The notes: a model not told the origin generated them from the letters alone. DNA of 64,000 bases from an uncultured Clostridia bacterium (GCA_947644595.1 CANSAE010000006.1:1-64000), one strand, 5' to 3'; positions 32,687 through 41,034 are shown, counted from the stretch's first letter. A program made the numbers and translations.

Positions 32687-34062
32687 GAAAAGACGGCCGC
32701 TGGGAAGGGCGTATCGTCATTGGCTACGATGACAGGGGCTACCCCAAAACCAAAAATGTCCTGGCAAAAACAAAGAAAGAGTGCCTTGAAAAACTCAAGG
32801 CACTCAAAGAGCAGTGCAGTCAGGCAAAGCCTGATAAAATCAAACCCGATATGCGGTTCGGCGACTGGATGGACTTCTGGTATCAGAACTATTCCAAGCC
32901 GAAACTGCGCCCTACCACCCAGACCGGATATGAGACTAAAATCTACCATCACATCATCCCGGAGCTGGGTGACATCCCGCTGAACAAGCTGACCCAAAAT
33001 GACCTCCAGCAGTTCTACGCGCGACTAAAAACCAATGGCCGGGTGCGCTGGCGGGAACACTACGGGCCTGGCCTGTCCGACCAGATGGTTCGGGGCTGTC
33101 ACGCCGTCTGCCGTACCGCGCTGGAAAAAGCGGTACAGGACGGACTGATTCGTGTTAATCCCGCCATCGGCTGTAAGCTGCCGCCGAAAAAGGCGCGGGA
33201 AATGCAGGTGCTCACCCGCGAGGAGATGCAGCGGTTCCTCATCCAAGCGAAAGAGGAAGGCTACTACGAGTTGTTCCTGCTGGAGTTGGCCACCGGCATG
33301 CGCCGCGGTGAACTGCTGGCATTGCAGTGGGATGATTTGAACTTCGACACCGGAGAACTGCGCATCAACAAGCAGGTATACCGTACAAAGGACGGTCTGC
33401 TCATCTCGCAGCCCAAAACCAAGGCGTCCAACCGAACGCTTCTGCTCCCCGCTTCCCTGCTGTCCGTGCTGCAGGAATACAAGCAGACCGTTCATTCCCG
33501 GTGGATGTTCCCTTCCCCGGTCAAGCCGGATTCTCCCCTGGACCCGGCCTCCGTCCGCAGCCGCCTGCATATCATCTTGGAACACGCCCAGTGCAAGCAG
33601 GTGCGCTTCCATGACCTGCGGCATACCTTCGCCACCACAGCCCTGGAAAACGGCATGGACGTCAAGACCCTCTCTGCCATCATCGGCCATGTGTCCGCCG
33701 CGACCACGCTGGATATCTACACCCACATCACCGACGATATGCGCCACTCCGCAGCCGCACGTATCGACCGAGGTATCGGAAAGGTGGAGTCACAGGAGGA
33801 TGCCCCTCCCGAATCGCCAAAGCCAGCCATGACGGATTTCCAGCCCTACAAGGGCAACCGCCGCCGGGCCGGCACCGGCTGTATCACCCAGATCAGCGAC
33901 CACCTTTGGGAAGGCCGCTACTCCCCCGTCTGGCCCGACGGCAAGAAGCACTCGCGGAATGTGTATGCACATACGAGAGAAGAGTGCGAGGAGAAGTTGA
34001 AGGTGCTGATTGAGGATATGAAGCGGGAGATCGCGGAGGTGAAGGCATCGAAAAATAACTGA
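32644..34062 (+). CDS. Tyrosine-type site-specific integrase 2 with an extra C-terminal arm-binding-like domain
   Basis: A 472-residue integrase. Residues 1-60 form an AP2-like arm domain (GDGTVRLRKDGRWEGRIVIG). The catalytic set is Arg in LATGMRRGELLALQW, FHDLRHTFATT, and GHVSAATTLDIYTH. After this comes an added 60-70-residue segment (AGTGCITQISDHLWEGRYSP, then a Glu/Lys helix) that looks like a second copy of the N-terminal arm domain, which is unusual. The start is a GTG at 32644 with AAGGAG upstream. Overlap with integrase 1 implies coupled translation, so the two may act as a pair. Confidence 0.9.
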   Translation: MAKKRKSGDGTVRLRKDGRWEGRIVIGYDDRGYPKTKNVLAKTKKECLEKLKALKEQCSQAKPDKIKPDMRFGDWMDFWYQNYSKPKLRPTTQTGYETKIYHHIIPELGDIPLNKLTQNDLQQFYARLKTNGRVRWREHYGPGLSDQMVRGCHAVCRTALEKAVQDGLIRVNPAIGCKLPPKKAREMQVLTREEMQRFLIQAKEEGYYELFLLELATGMRRGELLALQWDDLNFDTGELRINKQVYRTKDGLLISQPKTKASNRTLLLPASLLSVLQEYKQTVHSRWMFPSPVKPDSPLDPASVRSRLHIILEHAQCKQVRFHDLRHTFATTALENGMDVKTLSAIIGHVSAATTLDIYTHITDDMRHSAAARIDRGIGKVESQEDAPPESPKPAMTDFQPYKGNRRRAGTGCITQISDHLWEGRYSPVWPDGKKHSRNVYAHTREECEEKLKVLIEDMKREIAEVKASKNN

Positions 34063-34130
34063 CCACCAACATTCTGTCAAAAACTTGTTATCAATATCGG
34101 CGACTATATTTGGTGGTACCGCGTTGTCGG

Positions 34131-34685
34131 TTAAACGCGGTTACTTCCCACTTTCGCTTTGAGATTGTTGTGCAGTTCTTTCTCAATATGAGGGAGCAGC
34201 ATGGGTGCGTACTTTTTATACTCATTCTTTAGCGGAAAAGCAAGGGCACAAACCTTGTCTTTCAACTTTTCCCTTTTTGGATGTGAGAGTGACAGACCTT
34301 TTGTTCTCCCATTCTCTATTAGTGGACCAAAATGTTGTCCCATGCGACTATACAGAGAGTTCTTAATGCAACTTCCTAAGTACAGGCAATCTCCAATTCT
34401 CAGCGACTTCGCCCCTACAGTTGTGAAAGAGGCACCACCAGATACACTATTCCACGCTTTCACATCCTCAAAAGAAAGGTCAATATCATATGTCATAAAG
34501 AATAGGTATATTCCAAGCCGCGCACGGAGCGATTCTCTCTCATTCACATGATTGATAGGTTTTGGTAAATCGAATAAAGATGAACAAAATGAATCAGCGG
34601 GCTTTGTTATAGCCGCCTCAATTAGCGATGCCTCAGAACAAATAAGATTTACGAATTCATCTAATAAGTCAGATACAGAAGTCAT
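34131..34685 (-). CDS. GIY-YIG-like nuclease-domain protein
   Basis: A 184-residue protein. GIY at 58-60, YLG at 102-104, Arg114 and His118 (CLYLGSCIKNSLYSRMGQHF) fit the core of the GIY-YIG nuclease fold, with a longer gap than usual between the two strands. The C-terminal part is Lys-rich. The ATG at 34685 has GAGGTG upstream and lies 7 nt after the stop of the larger gene, so the two are co-transcribed. Role in defence is inferred from position. The catalytic Glu expected later in the fold is not certain. Confidence 0.6.
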   Translation of the reverse strand: MTSVSDLLDEFVNLICSEASLIEAAITKPADSFCSSLFDLPKPINHVNERESLRARLGIYLFFMTYDIDLSFEDVKAWNSVSGGASFTTVGAKSLRIGDCLYLGSCIKNSLYSRMGQHFGPLIENGRTKGLSLSHPKREKLKDKVCALAFPLKNEYKKYAPMLLPHIEKELHNNLKAKVGSNRV

Positions 34686-34692
34686 TATGAGT

Positions 34693-35688
34693 TCACCTCT
34701 TTTTTCCGTAGTGCTTTGGAAAAACGTTTCTTCCAAGTTGCCAAAGATATTTATCGATTTCTTTCAGATTGTACTTTTCCAAGCCGTAAAAGGAACGGAA
34801 GTCCAGAAGTATGTTATAAAACTTCTGATAGTCCTTGAGATCCCCTCGATGGAAGTCGGCAAAGCAATCCTGCTTCATGAAACGGTAGAGTACCTCATCC
34901 ACATAGCTGTCGTAGATAGGAAAAGCCGATGGATTGTGGTGACTGCAGTATTTGGTGGCGAAGGAGTAGAAGTTACGCTCAACATCTTTTATGGTGACTT
35001 TTTGAATCGCTTGAACCAATGAGAGGTCACCCGCTTGGAGCCTATTATCAATGTCCAGTGTGAGGATGTGTTTTGCCATGGGATAGGTCGAAAAAATGTG
35101 CGTAGAGTAAAAGTCATTCAGGGTAGAAACCTTGAGGAGAATGTCCTCGATGCAGGTGTTCTTTGGGCACAACTGGAAAAATAGCTTGTCCAGAGCTTCC
35201 TCCTGTAGGCTATAGTCCTCAAGCCCACTCCACATTGAAAGATAGCTTTCCACCTGACTAATACTGGGACGTGGAAGCTGAGTCTTAGTGCTTCGTTGTG
35301 ACTGTTTTCGTTTTTCGACCTGTTGCCGCTCGTGGTTTTGCTTTACAAAAGAGTATTGTTCTTCACCCGTCGTGGAAAAGGCAAAGCTTCGGAAACGGCG
35401 CAGATGCGACATATAGGCACTAATCTGGGTATCTGGATTGACCGAAGAATGCTTTGTTAGAGTAGCATGGAGGGCAGCCCGAGCATCAACCTCAAAATTT
35501 TGAGAGAGCACAGCCTGCCAAAAGGCATCGTGTCCCTCATACCGAAACAGATAGAAGGTGTCGCACTTAACCGTTGTGACTGTCCGCTTGGAAAGTCCCT
35601 GAGCATTAAGGTAGTAGTTATACTGTTGTCGAAGTTCTCCTATATCCATGCTCCGGAGTCGAGCAAATATAATTTCATCGCCTTCCAT
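34693..35688 (-). CDS. Unknown protein in the cyclase/TIR gene row
   Basis: A 331-residue protein I do not recognise. The N-terminal 100 residues are helical (ELRQQYNYYLNAQGLSKRTVTTV), a charged linker with many Gln/Lys follows at about 115-140, and the C-terminal half has a compact conserved-looking block (NFYSFATKYCSHHNPSAFPI, then LDFRSFYGLEKYNLKEIDKY). No membrane segment or catalytic motif is evident. AAAGGG precedes the ATG. It sits 53 nt after the TIR gene and 7 nt before the GIY-YIG-like gene, so it belongs to the same four-gene row. Confidence 0.6.
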   Translation of the reverse strand: MEGDEIIFARLRSMDIGELRQQYNYYLNAQGLSKRTVTTVKCDTFYLFRYEGHDAFWQAVLSQNFEVDARAALHATLTKHSSVNPDTQISAYMSHLRRFRSFAFSTTGEEQYSFVKQNHERQQVEKRKQSQRSTKTQLPRPSISQVESYLSMWSGLEDYSLQEEALDKLFFQLCPKNTCIEDILLKVSTLNDFYSTHIFSTYPMAKHILTLDIDNRLQAGDLSLVQAIQKVTIKDVERNFYSFATKYCSHHNPSAFPIYDSYVDEVLYRFMKQDCFADFHRGDLKDYQKFYNILLDFRSFYGLEKYNLKEIDKYLWQLGRNVFPKHYGKKR

Positions 35689-35741
35689 ACCGAAGTCCCT
35701 TTCTGGAAAATAGTTCTTTTGCTAGTTGGCTTCATTGTACT

Positions 35742-36614
35742 CTATTCGGCCCTAGTTAACGATTCTTCCAATGGAACTTCAATCTCGTTTACAACTTTGA
35801 TAAAGTAATCTCTTTTCTGTTCCCAAATAATATCAGCTTTTTTTGTTAAACCAAACTCTTCAACAATATATGTATACAACTGATTGAGTTTATCTTTTAC
35901 CTCCATCTCATCATTGTCAAGCTTTATAGCAACAGTATCACTATTCACTACACCAGTCATTTCATCAAATGTGAAACCTGGGAGCAGCAGGGATCTATAC
36001 TCGCTTTTTAATGCCCATGCAGCTCCCATCTCATTGAGGCTTACAGCACTCTGATAATAGTTCCTTGAATGGATAAACAATATATGCAGATCAAACGAAA
36101 AAAACTGCTCTCGGAGATAATCAAATATGTTCGTGCCAACCGGAATATCATATCCAGGCAACGAGCTACAAAATACTTGCGTTTGGTCCAGTCCCATATC
36201 ATCCAGAAGAGCAACAATTTGCGCAACATAACTCCTGTCCTTTGTTGAGTGACTTATAAATATTTTGGGTCTTTTACTACTTTGCCGTTTAACAATCGTA
36301 TCTGTTACATAATACTTATCAAGATTCTGCCGCATTGCTAATAATTTCGCCTTAAGAGTATTGAATTTAGATTTATCTTGCCATCCGTCAAATTTCTCTT
36401 TTGCTGCCTCTAATGCGCCTTCAACGAATTTATCGCCCGTTTGATCCACAATCTCTTGTAGTTCAAGTTGCACGTTTTGAATCCAAACCTGAAATGCTGG
36501 AATATCATATATTTCCTCTTCGTAAGGCATAGTAAAACCAGGACTCGGAGGAGAATAGTGAAAATTTGCTTCAATTTCATCGATTTGATTTATCAGTGCC
36601 TCAATCGCTCTCAT
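35742..36614 (-). CDS. TIR-domain protein, possible NADase effector
   Basis: A 290-residue protein. Residues 1-110 are an unassigned helical region. Residues about 116-240 are a TIR domain: KIFISHSTKDRSYV, VFCSSLPGYDIPVG, LHILFIHSRNYYQSA, and SLNEMGAAW with Glu195 at the place of the NAD-cleaving glutamate. Bacterial TIR proteins usually kill or stall infected cells by NAD+ depletion when triggered. The ATG at 36614 has AAAGGTG upstream. It lies 103 nt downstream of the cyclase-like gene on the same strand, so a cyclic-nucleotide trigger is plausible; no cNMP-binding domain is recognised in the N-terminal part. Confidence 0.85.
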   Translation of the reverse strand: MRAIEALINQIDEIEANFHYSPPSPGFTMPYEEEIYDIPAFQVWIQNVQLELQEIVDQTGDKFVEGALEAAKEKFDGWQDKSKFNTLKAKLLAMRQNLDKYYVTDTIVKRQSSKRPKIFISHSTKDRSYVAQIVALLDDMGLDQTQVFCSSLPGYDIPVGTNIFDYLREQFFSFDLHILFIHSRNYYQSAVSLNEMGAAWALKSEYRSLLLPGFTFDEMTGVVNSDTVAIKLDNDEMEVKDKLNQLYTYIVEEFGLTKKADIIWEQKRDYFIKVVNEIEVPLEESLTRAE

Positions 36615-36717
36615 ATTTGTCACCTTTCTTTGCTACTATAAGCATTTCATCCAAATATAATCTTTGTTTTCAGTATAACATCGCAACTATTCAGGAGTAA
36701 GTAACTCAAATTAGTCT

Positions 36718-37434
36718 CTATTCTTGCTCATCGCAATTCTCGATGTTCTCACGTAACTCCGGCAGCCGTTCCTTGAGATAACTGGACAACCAAAGCCATT
36801 TTTGACAAATGTTTATGTTCTCATGGTAACGTACAAGGTTTTTTTCTACTATTTGAAAAAGTCCAAGTACAAAGAATTCCAGATGCTTCAGACAACGGTT
36901 CAAGTATTCAACATAAAATAACCCGTCTTTATCCTGGCGGAGCCATGTTGTACAGTGAGAATCAGGTTGCAATGCAAGCTTCAGTTCCCCAACCAAAGTA
37001 GCATCAATGACAACGCGAGGGTAAACGGCTACCGTGCTTTCAAGTTTATAGGCATTTACTAAGGCAGTGCCCCACACCATTACCTCATCAGAAAAGAAGC
37101 TACCGGAAGAAATACCACCTCTGGTTAACCAACCCTTTTTGAGGAACTCTACTTGAATAATTGCACTCATCATTGCAACTGCAAAAAAAGCACTTCGTTT
37201 AAAGCGTTCCTTAATGTATGGGACAGCAACAACGATATTGTCAGAGAAAATCTTTACTGACGGTTGAACGTAATGCCTGCCAAACAAATTCTGAAACATA
37301 TCTAATGAATTCTGATATGCGCTATGTACGATGTTCAGAGAACCTACTGCGTCTGTTTTTATCGCCTCAGAAGAACCTAAAATGTCAATGAATCCTATGA
37401 TATGATTTTGGGTCTTGTATTCTGGTTTACTCAT
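36718..37434 (-). CDS. Class III nucleotide cyclase-like protein (Pycsar-like candidate)
   Basis: A 238-residue soluble protein with class III cyclase landmarks: FIDILG with Asp17 and KIFSDNIVV with Asp65 as the metal pair, LTRGGISSG at 103-111 in place of the R-x-GIHxG motif, and WGTALVNAYKLE at 121-132 in place of G-x-x-VN-x-AxRLE, one residue shorter than the classic spacing. PycC cyclases of Pycsar have this fold and sit beside TIR or membrane effectors; here a TIR gene follows. The ATG at 37434 has AAGGTG 6 nt upstream. The product cannot be read from the sequence. An inactive cyclase homologue is possible. Confidence 0.65.
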   Translation of the reverse strand: MSKPEYKTQNHIIGFIDILGSSEAIKTDAVGSLNIVHSAYQNSLDMFQNLFGRHYVQPSVKIFSDNIVVAVPYIKERFKRSAFFAVAMMSAIIQVEFLKKGWLTRGGISSGSFFSDEVMVWGTALVNAYKLESTVAVYPRVVIDATLVGELKLALQPDSHCTTWLRQDKDGLFYVEYLNRCLKHLEFFVLGLFQIVEKNLVRYHENINICQKWLWLSSYLKERLPELRENIENCDEQE

Positions 37435-37645
37435 AAAAAACACCTTAAAACTGAATCTAATACTTTTTGCCATACTATCTTAATGAGATTATAGTTACAT
37501 CGCGGAGTTTAGTCAATCGTATTAACGGACAAGCAATCGAAGTATTCTACAAAAAGTAATACAATTCGTCTAAACTATCTAAACTCGTCCTCTTTAACAT
37601 AGTGATGCCTAAGTTCACATCTTACAGAACTCTCATTTAATGCTT

Positions 37646-37676
37646 TCAAATTCTGCACCGCAATAAACAAAGAAAA
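37646..37676. repeat. Attachment-like repeat, right-end copy
   Basis: CGCAATAAACAAAGAAAA at 37659-37676 differs by one base from the four internal copies, and its flank TCAAATTCTGCAC resembles copy 1. It runs straight into the tRNA terminator shared with the left edge. The stretch 37435-37645 shows no gene. Confidence 0.85.
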
Positions 37677-37710
37677 AGCCCTCTGAAGTCAACTGATTTC
37701 AGAGGGCTTT
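37675..37710 (-). terminator. Terminator of tRNA-Pro
   Basis: AAAGCCCTCTGAA (37675-37687) pairs with TTCAGAGGGCTTT (37698-37710), 13 bp. On the minus strand it follows the tRNA CCA end at once and continues into a T-rich stretch supplied by the attachment repeat. Confidence 0.85.
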
Positions 37711-37785
37711 GGTCCGAGTGGGGAGACTCGAACTCCCAGCATCCAGCTCCCAAAGCTGGCGCGCTGCCAATTGCGCTACACCCGG
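37710..37785 (-). tRNA. tRNA-Pro (anticodon UGG)
   Basis: A full cloverleaf on the minus strand: acceptor CCGGGTG/CACTCGG with discriminator A and encoded CCA, D-arm GCGC...GCGC, anticodon stem CCAGC/GCTGG with loop TTTGGGA (anticodon TGG at 37750-37752), and T-arm GGGAG/CTCCC with TTCGAGT. The 3' half faces the island, and the island appears to have restored it on insertion. Confidence 0.95.
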
Positions 37786-38426
37786 TTATCTCGTTTTTCA
37801 CTCCCCCGGTTCGTTCCGGGGATTTTTCGTGTCTGTGGGCAATCCTGTGGTCACCAGCAGATTTTCAACCAAATTCGCCGCGCGCCAAAGCCACGCATTC
37901 GCCCGTGTGTCAGCACGTTCCGGGCTTTCGCAAACAAGGCAATGGATGACGCTGTCTATCGTCCCAAATCAAGCGCCCTACCAACTGGGCCACACCCGGT
38001 TATCTCGTTTTTCACTCCCCCGGCTCGTTCCGGGGATTTTTCGTGTCTGTGGGCATTCCTGTGGTCAACCGTAAATTTCCAGCCAAATTTGTCGCGCGCC
38101 AAAACCACCCGTTCGCCCGTGTGTCAAGGCGTTCCGGGCTTCCGTGACCAACGCCATGGATGCCGCTGTCGATTGTCCCAAACCACCCGCGCTACCAACT
38201 GCGCTATACCCGGTTATCTCGTTTTCACTTCCCCGGCTCGGTCCGGGGATTTTTCCTGTCTGTGGGCAATCCTGTGGTCACCGGCAGATTTTCAACCAAA
38301 TCCGCAGCGCGCCAAAGCGACCCGTTCGCCCGTGTGTCAAGGCGTTCCGGGCTTTCGCAACCAACGCAATGGATACTGCTGTCGATTGTCCCAAACCACC
38401 CGCGCTACCAACTGCGCTATACCCGG
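37781..38426. repeat. Three 214-bp tandem repeats each with a tRNA-Pro 5' half
   Basis: CCCGGTT recurs at 37781, 37995, 38209 and 38422, giving units of 214, 214 and 213 bp. On the minus strand each unit begins with a tRNA-Pro-like 5' half (38426-38389, 38213-38176, 37999-37962) through the loop TTTGGGA, then switches to an unrelated spacer of about 170 nt ending in a CCCCGG hairpin. Long open frames through this repeat on the plus strand are artefacts. No gene is present. Confidence 0.85.
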
Positions 38427-38580
38427 TTAACATGCTACAGCTCGGCACAAGCTACATTTTATCACACCAGATTCCGTTATGCAATGCTTTTTTCGTTGCG
38501 GTTTGCTCCGGTTTATGCTAAACTTGTCTCATATTTGATATTTCATCATTGAATCGGATTCTGAAAGGAATTACTAAAAT

Positions 38581-39306
38581 ATGAGAATGCGTAAAAAACC
38601 AAACCTTCAGCCGCGAATGGAAAAATGCGCGGCAGTATTGCTGACGGAACCGGAACTGCTGAAAAGCCATTGGAAAAATCAATTTCCCCAATTTTCCAGG
38701 CTCCATGTGGAGCTCGGCTGCGGAAAAGGCCGTTTCACCGCCGAGACTGCACATGTCGCTCCCGAAGTGTTGCTGGTCGCCATCGAGAAAGTCCCGGATG
38801 CTATGGTCGTGGCAATGGAGCGCGTATGCGCGCTCAGTCTCAATAACGTCCGGTTCATGGACCGGGATGTTGCAACTCTGCCGGAAATCTTTGAAAAAGG
38901 TGAGGTCGACCGTATTTATATCAACTTCTGCGACCCATGGCCCAAAAGCCGGGATGCCAAGTATCGCCTCACCGCGCCGGATTTTCTGCGCAAATATGCC
39001 GACGTACTGCCCATAGGCGGCCAGATCCATTTTAAGACCGACAACACGCCTCTGTTCACTTGGTCCGTGGAGCAATTCACTAACGAAGGCTGGGACTTGT
39101 CCGAAGTGACCAACGACCTGCATGTAGCTGGTCCCGTTGGGATCATGACCGATTACGAGGCTAAGTTTTATACTGAAGGCCTCCCCATCAATCGTTTGGT
39201 GGCCACCAGAACCGTTCAAACCAAAAATACCTCCGCCGGCAGTGCCGGTCGGCTACGCAATGCCTGGCTGTCTGATGCAAAAGGCCATCAGGAGGGACAA
39301 GCATGA
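38581..39306 (+). CDS. trmB: tRNA (guanine-N7)-methyltransferase TrmB
   Basis: A 241-residue SAM-dependent enzyme that makes m7G46 in tRNA. SAM motif VELGCGKGRFTAETA at about 43-57; the TrmB hallmark NFCDPWPKSRD near 119-129 with the following KYRLTAPDFL; and HFKTDNTPLF. A C-terminal tail of about 25 residues after VATRTVQTK is longer than usual and looks unstructured. AAAGGA precedes the ATG. The stop overlaps the exonuclease gene by 4 nt. It is the first chromosomal gene after the island and tRNA repeats. Confidence 0.92.
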   Translation: MRMRKKPNLQPRMEKCAAVLLTEPELLKSHWKNQFPQFSRLHVELGCGKGRFTAETAHVAPEVLLVAIEKVPDAMVVAMERVCALSLNNVRFMDRDVATLPEIFEKGEVDRIYINFCDPWPKSRDAKYRLTAPDFLRKYADVLPIGGQIHFKTDNTPLFTWSVEQFTNEGWDLSEVTNDLHVAGPVGIMTDYEAKFYTEGLPINRLVATRTVQTKNTSAGSAGRLRNAWLSDAKGHQEGQA

Positions 39307-40058
39307 AATTCATTTCCTGGAATGTCAACGGTCTACGGGCCATTGTGAAAAAAGGCTTTGTAGATATTTTTTATGCGCTGGACGCAGATTTTTTCTGCCT
39401 TCAGGAAACAAAACTCCAAGAAGGTCAAATTGATCTGGACCTGCCCGGCTACCATCAATATTGGTGCTACGCCGAGCGTAAGGGCTACTCCGGCACTGCC
39501 ATTTTCGCCAAGCATGAACCTCTGTCTGTCACATATAATCTGGGCATCCCGGAACACGACACCGAAGGCCGGTGCATCACACTGGAATATCCCGATTTCT
39601 ACCTGGTGTGTGTCTACACCCCCAACGCCCAGGATGGCCTGCGTCGTATCGATTACCGTATGAGCTGGGACGATGCCTTCCGGGAGCACCTGGAAGGACT
39701 GGACCTGCAAAAGCCCGTCATCATCTGCGGAGACCTGAATGTGGCCCATCAGGAAATCGATCTGAAAAATCCAAAAGCCAACGTGGGCAACCCAGGCTTT
39801 TCCGACGAGGAACGGGGGAAATTCACCCAACTGCTGGAAGTCGGATTCACGGATACCTTCCGCTACCTCTACCCCGAACTGGAAGGCGCGTACTCCTGGT
39901 GGAGCTACCGGGGCAACGCCCGGGCCAACAATACAGGATGGCGCATCGACTATTTTCTTTGCTCCGATCGGATACGGGAGAATATCGACTATGCCTATAT
40001 CTGTCCGGAGATCATCGGCAGCGACCACTGCCCGGTGGGACTCCATATCCACTTTTGA
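39303..40058 (+). CDS. xth: Exodeoxyribonuclease III (AP endonuclease)
   Basis: A 251-residue DNA-repair enzyme of the Xth/ExoA family that cuts at abasic sites and trims 3' ends. Motifs: FISWNVNGLRA at the N-terminus, FFCLQETKLQ with the metal Glu, YTPNAQDGLRRIDYR, CGDLNVAHQEIDL, and the final GSDHCPVGL with the catalytic Asp-His pair. YSWWSYRGNARANNTGWRIDYF is also typical. The ATG overlaps the trmB stop, so the genes are co-translated. The length is normal. Confidence 0.95.
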   Translation: MKFISWNVNGLRAIVKKGFVDIFYALDADFFCLQETKLQEGQIDLDLPGYHQYWCYAERKGYSGTAIFAKHEPLSVTYNLGIPEHDTEGRCITLEYPDFYLVCVYTPNAQDGLRRIDYRMSWDDAFREHLEGLDLQKPVIICGDLNVAHQEIDLKNPKANVGNPGFSDEERGKFTQLLEVGFTDTFRYLYPELEGAYSWWSYRGNARANNTGWRIDYFLCSDRIRENIDYAYICPEIIGSDHCPVGLHIHF

Positions 40059-40061
40059 CCT

Positions 40062-41030
40062 ATGAAGATCGGAACCATAAGCATTCCCGGCAAGCTGGCT
40101 CTTGGGCCCATGGCCGGGGTAACGGATGCCGCTTTTCGGGAAATTTGCCGTGACCAGGGTGCCGCCCTCACCTGCACGGAAATGGTCAGTGCCAAAGCCT
40201 TGACTTACAACGACAAAAAAACAAAGGACCTGCTGTACATCTCCCCTGCCGAACACCCAGTAGCGGCGCAGATTTTCGGCCATGAGCCGGACGTGATGGC
40301 CCAGGCCGCCCGCATTGCTCTGAAACAAAGCAGCGCGGATATCATTGATATCAATATGGGCTGTCCCGTGGGAAAGATCGTCAAGGCCGGAGACGGCAGC
40401 GCACTCATGAAATCCCCCGCTCTGGCGGGGGAGATCATCTCCGCCGTAGTCTCAGCCGTTTCTGTCCCGGTCACCGTAAAGTTCCGCAAAGGCTGGGACA
40501 ACGGCAGTGTAAACGCCGTGGAATTCGCCAAGGTGTGTGAATCCGCCGGCGCAGCCGCCATCGCCGTCCATGGCCGCACAAAGGTACAGATGTACGCCGG
40601 GAAAGCCGACTGGGACATCATCCGGGATGTAAAACAGGCCGTTTCCATCCCCGTCATCGCCAACGGAGACGTGTTTACCGGCGAGGATGCTTCCCATATC
40701 CTGCGGTATACCGGTGCAGATATGGCTATGATTGGCCGGGGCAGTTTTGGTGACCCTTGGCTCTTTGCCCGGTGCAAGGCCGCCATAGACGGACTGCCGG
40801 AACCGGCACTCCCCCCCTTGCCGGAGCGTATGGAAACCGCACTCCACCAAGTCCGGCGCGCCGCCGTGCTCCGGGGTGAGCGGCTGGCCTGCATCGAATC
40901 CCGCAAACATCTGGCCTGGTATCTCAAGGGCGTGCCCCACGCAGCTTATTATAAACAGCGGATGGTATCTGTAGAGACCATCCATGACCTGGAACTGGTC
41001 ATCCGGGAGATCAAGCTGGAATTGAGGTGA
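40062..41030 (+). CDS. dusB: tRNA-dihydrouridine synthase (DusB type)
   Basis: A 322-residue FMN enzyme that reduces uridines in the tRNA D-loop. It has [12 protein letters not shown] at the start, the catalytic Cys in [54 protein letters not shown], and GRGSFGDPW for flavin phosphate binding. It lies 3 nt after the exonuclease gene and 4 nt before the sigma gene, in one run of plus-strand genes with trmB, so a tRNA-maintenance operon is likely. Confidence 0.95.
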   Translation: MKIGTISIPGKLALGPMAGVTDAAFREICRDQGAALTCTEMVSAKALTYNDKKTKDLLYISPAEHPVAAQIFGHEPDVMAQAARIALKQSSADIIDINMGCPVGKIVKAGDGSALMKSPALAGEIISAVVSAVSVPVTVKFRKGWDNGSVNAVEFAKVCESAGAAAIAVHGRTKVQMYAGKADWDIIRDVKQAVSIPVIANGDVFTGEDASHILRYTGADMAMIGRGSFGDPWLFARCKAAIDGLPEPALPPLPERMETALHQVRRAAVLRGERLACIESRKHLAWYLKGVPHAAYYKQRMVSVETIHDLELVIREIKLELR

Positions 41031-41034
41031 TGGA

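Larger units (their letters stand above)
11849..37785. mobile_element. Genomic island inserted at tRNA-Pro(UGG)
   Basis: The left edge (11849-11934) repeats the terminator plus tRNA 3' half found at 37669-37755, in the same orientation and with few differences. The right edge is the intact tRNA-Pro. Between them lie two tyrosine integrases, an excisionase-like gene and three sets of defence-type genes. Much of it, notably 13.8-28.1 kb, is clearly more AT-rich than the flanks. The displaced 3' fragment at one end and the whole tRNA at the other is the classic layout of tRNA-targeting integration. The left fragment has diverged, so the insertion is not recent. Confidence 0.85.

Noticed and set aside
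37709-38552. Several overlapping open frames through the 214-bp repeats
   Set aside because: They only reflect the tandem repeat; all frames stay open by repetition and none has a start signal.
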